Shown one piece after another: positions 5,592-7,960 of a stretch of 7,960 nt of DNA. A program made the position numbers and the translations under genes. The notes under the pieces are model-generated. The model saw nothing but the letters and a program-made list of their open reading frames with translations, searched no databases and had not been told where the DNA came from. This DNA comes from an uncultured Eubacteriales bacterium (GTDB lineage Bacteria > Bacillota > Clostridia > Peptostreptococcales > Anaerovoracaceae), in assembly GCA_902793875.1 (NCBI GenBank), contig CADBFL010000140.1:1-7960 (forward strand), given 5' to 3'. How positions within the stretch are numbered: the stretch's first letter is position 1; every line of letters starts with the position of its first letter.

Positions 5592-7960
5592 ATGACTAAC
5601 AAAGGGATAAAACTGATTCTCGTGCTGATGATGACTGCGGTCATCGCATGCTGTCCGGCGGCAGCCGCATCGGGAGACGACTCTTCCGTTAACGTCGATG
5701 TCACGGGACAGAAGGAAGGCTATTCAGCTGTCCTTTACGACAATACGAACGGTCTTCCTACATCTGAAGCGAACGCGATAGCAGAGACCTCGGAAGGATT
5801 CATATGGATAGGAAGCTACGGCGGCCTGATCAGATATGACGGAAATACTTTCGAAAGGATAGACTCGACCACCGGCATCGCCAGCGTGGTGAGCCTTTTC
5901 GTCGACAGCAAAGACAGGCTGTGGATAGGAACGAATGACAGCGGGGCCTTTGTCATGGATAAAGGCGAGTACACTCAGTTCAGCAAGGACGACGGGATCG
6001 AGTCTCTTTCGGTCAGGGCATTTTCTGAAGATGCTGCAGGGAATATATATATCGGGACGACGAAGGGCATCTCCGTTGTCGGAAACGACATGAAGCTCAC
6101 GAGCATCGAAGATGAGAAGATCAGCGAGGCATACGTCTGGGAGATCAACGCCGGGAAGGACGGCGCCCTGTACTGCAACACCAACAGCAACGAGGTCTTC
6201 ACTCTCAGAGACGGAAAGCTCAGCGAATATTATACGGCCGAAGACCTCGGCATAGACGACGCCACATGCGTTACTCCTGATGACAGCAATCCCGGCATGG
6301 TATACATAGGCACTGAAGAGTCGACGGTCTATCACGGCACTCTGTCAGAAAAACTGAGCGACAAGGCATCCGTGGACATCGCGCCGGCGGCATACTGCAA
6401 GAGCATAACGCCTATAGACGATCAGGTATGGGTGACGACCGACTCGGGGATATGCATCATCAGGGACGGGAAGGCCTATGAACTGGAAGATCTTCCGATG
6501 ACGCACTCCATCGATGAGATGCTGACCGATTACCAGGGCAATCTGTGGTTCACGTCTTCCAGACAGGGTGTGATGAAGATCGTGCGCAACAGGTTCCTCG
6601 ACGTTTTCGAGAAATACGGTCTGGAGCCGGCTGTCGTGAACACCACCTGTGAATTCCACGATCAGCTGTACATAGGAACGGATGCAGGGCTGACGGTAAT
6701 CGATGAAAAAGCGGGCGAACAGGTCACCGGCGAGCTGACGTCTCTTCTGGAAGGATCGCGCATAAGGAGCATCGAAAGAGACAGCAAAGGCAATATATGG
6801 CTGTCCACTTTCAGCCCGAACTGCCTTGTCAGATATGACGGCGCGTCCATAAGAAGATTCACTGTCGAAGACGGACTTCCGTCAGAAAGGATCAGATGCG
6901 TTTCCGAGACGAAAGACGGACGCATGCTGGTCGCCTGCACGGGCGGCGTCGCGGTCATCGAAGGCGACAGCGTCACAAAGGTATACAACGACAGCGACGG
7001 CCTGATGAACACAGAGATACTGACCGTCGCCGAAGCGGACAACGGCGACCTCGTTTTCGGATCTGACGGAGACGGACTTTATATCATCCGCGACGGAAAG
7101 ACCGAACACATCGGCACGGACGACGGCCTTACATCGGATGTCGTCATGCGCATCAAAAAGGACAGGACGAGAGACATCATGTGGCTTGTGATGAGCAACT
7201 CCATAGGATATCTCGATAAAGACGGAAAAGTGACCCCGATACATAAGTTCCCTTATTCGAACAATTTCGACATCTACCAGAACAGCAGGGATGAGATGTG
7301 GGTCCTTTCGAGCAACGGCATATATCAGGTGCCGACTTCCGAGATGCTCGAAAACAAGACGATAAACCCGACGTTCTATGATACGGACAACGGGCTTCCG
7401 TGCATCGCCACGGCGAATTCATACAGCGAGCTCACCGATGACGGAGACCTCTACATAGCCGGAAACACCGGGGTCAGCCGCGTAAACATCAATACCGACT
7501 TTGACGATGTCGCAAGGACAAAGGTAGCGGTGCCGTACGTCGAGGCCGACGGAAAGTACTATTATCCGAACGCAAAAGGCGTTATCGCCGTGCCCGTGCA
7601 TCCTTCGAAGCTGACGGTGTACCCTTATGTATTCACGTATTCTCTGATCAACCCTGATGTCACGTATTATCTGAAGGGCTTCGACAAGAGCAGGTCAAAG
7701 GTCAAGAGAAGCGAGCTCGTTCCGCTGGACTACACCAACCTGAGAGGCGGGACATATGATTTCGTCGTCGACCTTTCGGATTCGATGGGGCACGATACTG
7801 CCGAATACACGACGAAGATAATAATAAACAGGGCGTTTTACGAGCAGCCGTGGTTCTACGCGCTGGCTCTGATGGCGCTGGGCCTGCTCATGGCGCTGAC
7901 GGTCAGACTTTTCACCCTGCGCCAGAAAAGGGCCTACGAAAAGAAAGAGAAAGAAAACAA
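5592..7960 (+). CDS. Two-component-regulator propeller (Reg_prop) / Y_Y_Y sensor protein, 3'-truncated
   Basis: The frame is open from ATG 5592 to the window end (789 complete codons) without a stop, so the C-terminal output domain is missing. The N-terminus has Lys residues, a hydrophobic core (about 8-20) and then ACCPAAAASGDD, which is an export signal. About 14 repeats of the Reg_prop type follow (residues about 45-650): DGL/NGL turns followed by blade strands, for example FIWIGSYGGLIRYDG (Trp72), RLWIGTNDSG (Trp111), NIYIGTTKGI, QVWVTTDSGI, NLWFTSSRQG, NIWLSTF, DLVFGSDGDGLYII and DLYIAGNTGV. This suggests two seven-bladed beta propellers. A Y_Y_Y domain (about 670-750) is marked by YYLKGFDKS, DYTNLRGGTYDF and IIINRAFYEQPWFYAL. 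One membrane helix (about 754-775) leads into a basic cytoplasmic stretch, RQKRAYEKKEKEN. Relatives sense extracellular ligands and signal through a histidine kinase, GGDEF or other cytoplasmic domain; which one applies here cannot be read, and the ligand is unknown. Confidence 0.92.
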   Translation, partial: MTNKGIKLILVLMMTAVIACCPAAAASGDDSSVNVDVTGQKEGYSAVLYDNTNGLPTSEANAIAETSEGFIWIGSYGGLIRYDGNTFERIDSTTGIASVVSLFVDSKDRLWIGTNDSGAFVMDKGEYTQFSKDDGIESLSVRAFSEDAAGNIYIGTTKGISVVGNDMKLTSIEDEKISEAYVWEINAGKDGALYCNTNSNEVFTLRDGKLSEYYTAEDLGIDDATCVTPDDSNPGMVYIGTEESTVYHGTLSEKLSDKASVDIAPAAYCKSITPIDDQVWVTTDSGICIIRDGKAYELEDLPMTHSIDEMLTDYQGNLWFTSSRQGVMKIVRNRFLDVFEKYGLEPAVVNTTCEFHDQLYIGTDAGLTVIDEKAGEQVTGELTSLLEGSRIRSIERDSKGNIWLSTFSPNCLVRYDGASIRRFTVEDGLPSERIRCVSETKDGRMLVACTGGVAVIEGDSVTKVYNDSDGLMNTEILTVAEADNGDLVFGSDGDGLYIIRDGKTEHIGTDDGLTSDVVMRIKKDRTRDIMWLVMSNSIGYLDKDGKVTPIHKFPYSNNFDIYQNSRDEMWVLSSNGIYQVPTSEMLENKTINPTFYDTDNGLPCIATANSYSELTDDGDLYIAGNTGVSRVNINTDFDDVARTKVAVPYVEADGKYYYPNAKGVIAVPVHPSKLTVYPYVFTYSLINPDVTYYLKGFDKSRSKVKRSELVPLDYTNLRGGTYDFVVDLSDSMGHDTAEYTTKIIINRAFYEQPWFYALALMALGLLMALTVRLFTLRQKRAYEKKEKEN

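Noticed and set aside
5724..6335. Minus-strand 203-codon ORF opposite the sensor gene
   Set aside because: The plus strand carries regular Reg_prop repeats through this region; the antisense frame has no recognisable motif or start signal.
1..7960. Search for mobile elements, CRISPR arrays, toxin-antitoxin pairs or defence genes
   Set aside because: No direct-repeat array, transposase or integrase motif, or small gene pair was seen; the coding content is fully explained by the listed genes.

Overview
The window looks like an ordinary chromosomal segment of a mid-GC (roughly 50-55% by eye) Gram-positive-type bacterium, most likely an anaerobic Bacillota/Clostridia member. This is inferred from four things: strong GGAGG-type ribosome sites, a family A DNA polymerase whose proofreading domain has lost its DxE pair (as in Bacillus-type enzymes), the polA-coaE order, and a propeller sensor protein of a kind common in Clostridia. 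A family- or genus-level call cannot be made from sequence reading alone. All genes are on the + strand; I saw no mobile element, CRISPR array or phage gene.

Region 1 (1-4718) is a tight cluster. It holds the 3' part of a P1-family (DmpA/BapA-like) self-processing aminopeptidase gene, then polA after 4 nt, then coaE after 14 nt. The peptidase is the most unusual object here: about 190 residues of charged coiled-coil-like and acidic low-complexity sequence sit immediately before the predicted autocleavage threonine, where relatives have only a short linker. If processing occurs, this segment would become a long C-terminal tail on the alpha chain.

Region 2 (4719-5512) holds a strong sigma-A-type promoter overlapped by a perfect 9-bp inverted repeat, two tandem tRNA-Leu genes (anticodons GAG and CAA, both with encoded CCA), yajC starting only 31 nt after the second tRNA, and a clear intrinsic terminator. 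With no promoter visible between the tRNAs and yajC, the layout suggests a tRNA-tRNA-mRNA transcript in which tRNA 3' processing would release the yajC message.

Region 3 (5513-7960) is a new transcription unit with an extended -10 promoter. It encodes a large secreted or membrane-anchored sensor: signal peptide, about 14 two-component-regulator propeller repeats, a Y_Y_Y domain and one transmembrane helix. The window ends just after the helix, so the cytoplasmic output domain is unknown.

Functionally, the window mixes housekeeping (DNA repair and Okazaki maturation by Pol I, the last step of CoA synthesis, leucine decoding, Sec translocon accessory YajC) with a peptidase and an environmental sensor. 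I did not find convincing evidence of a new multi-gene system; the peptidase insertion is the best lead.
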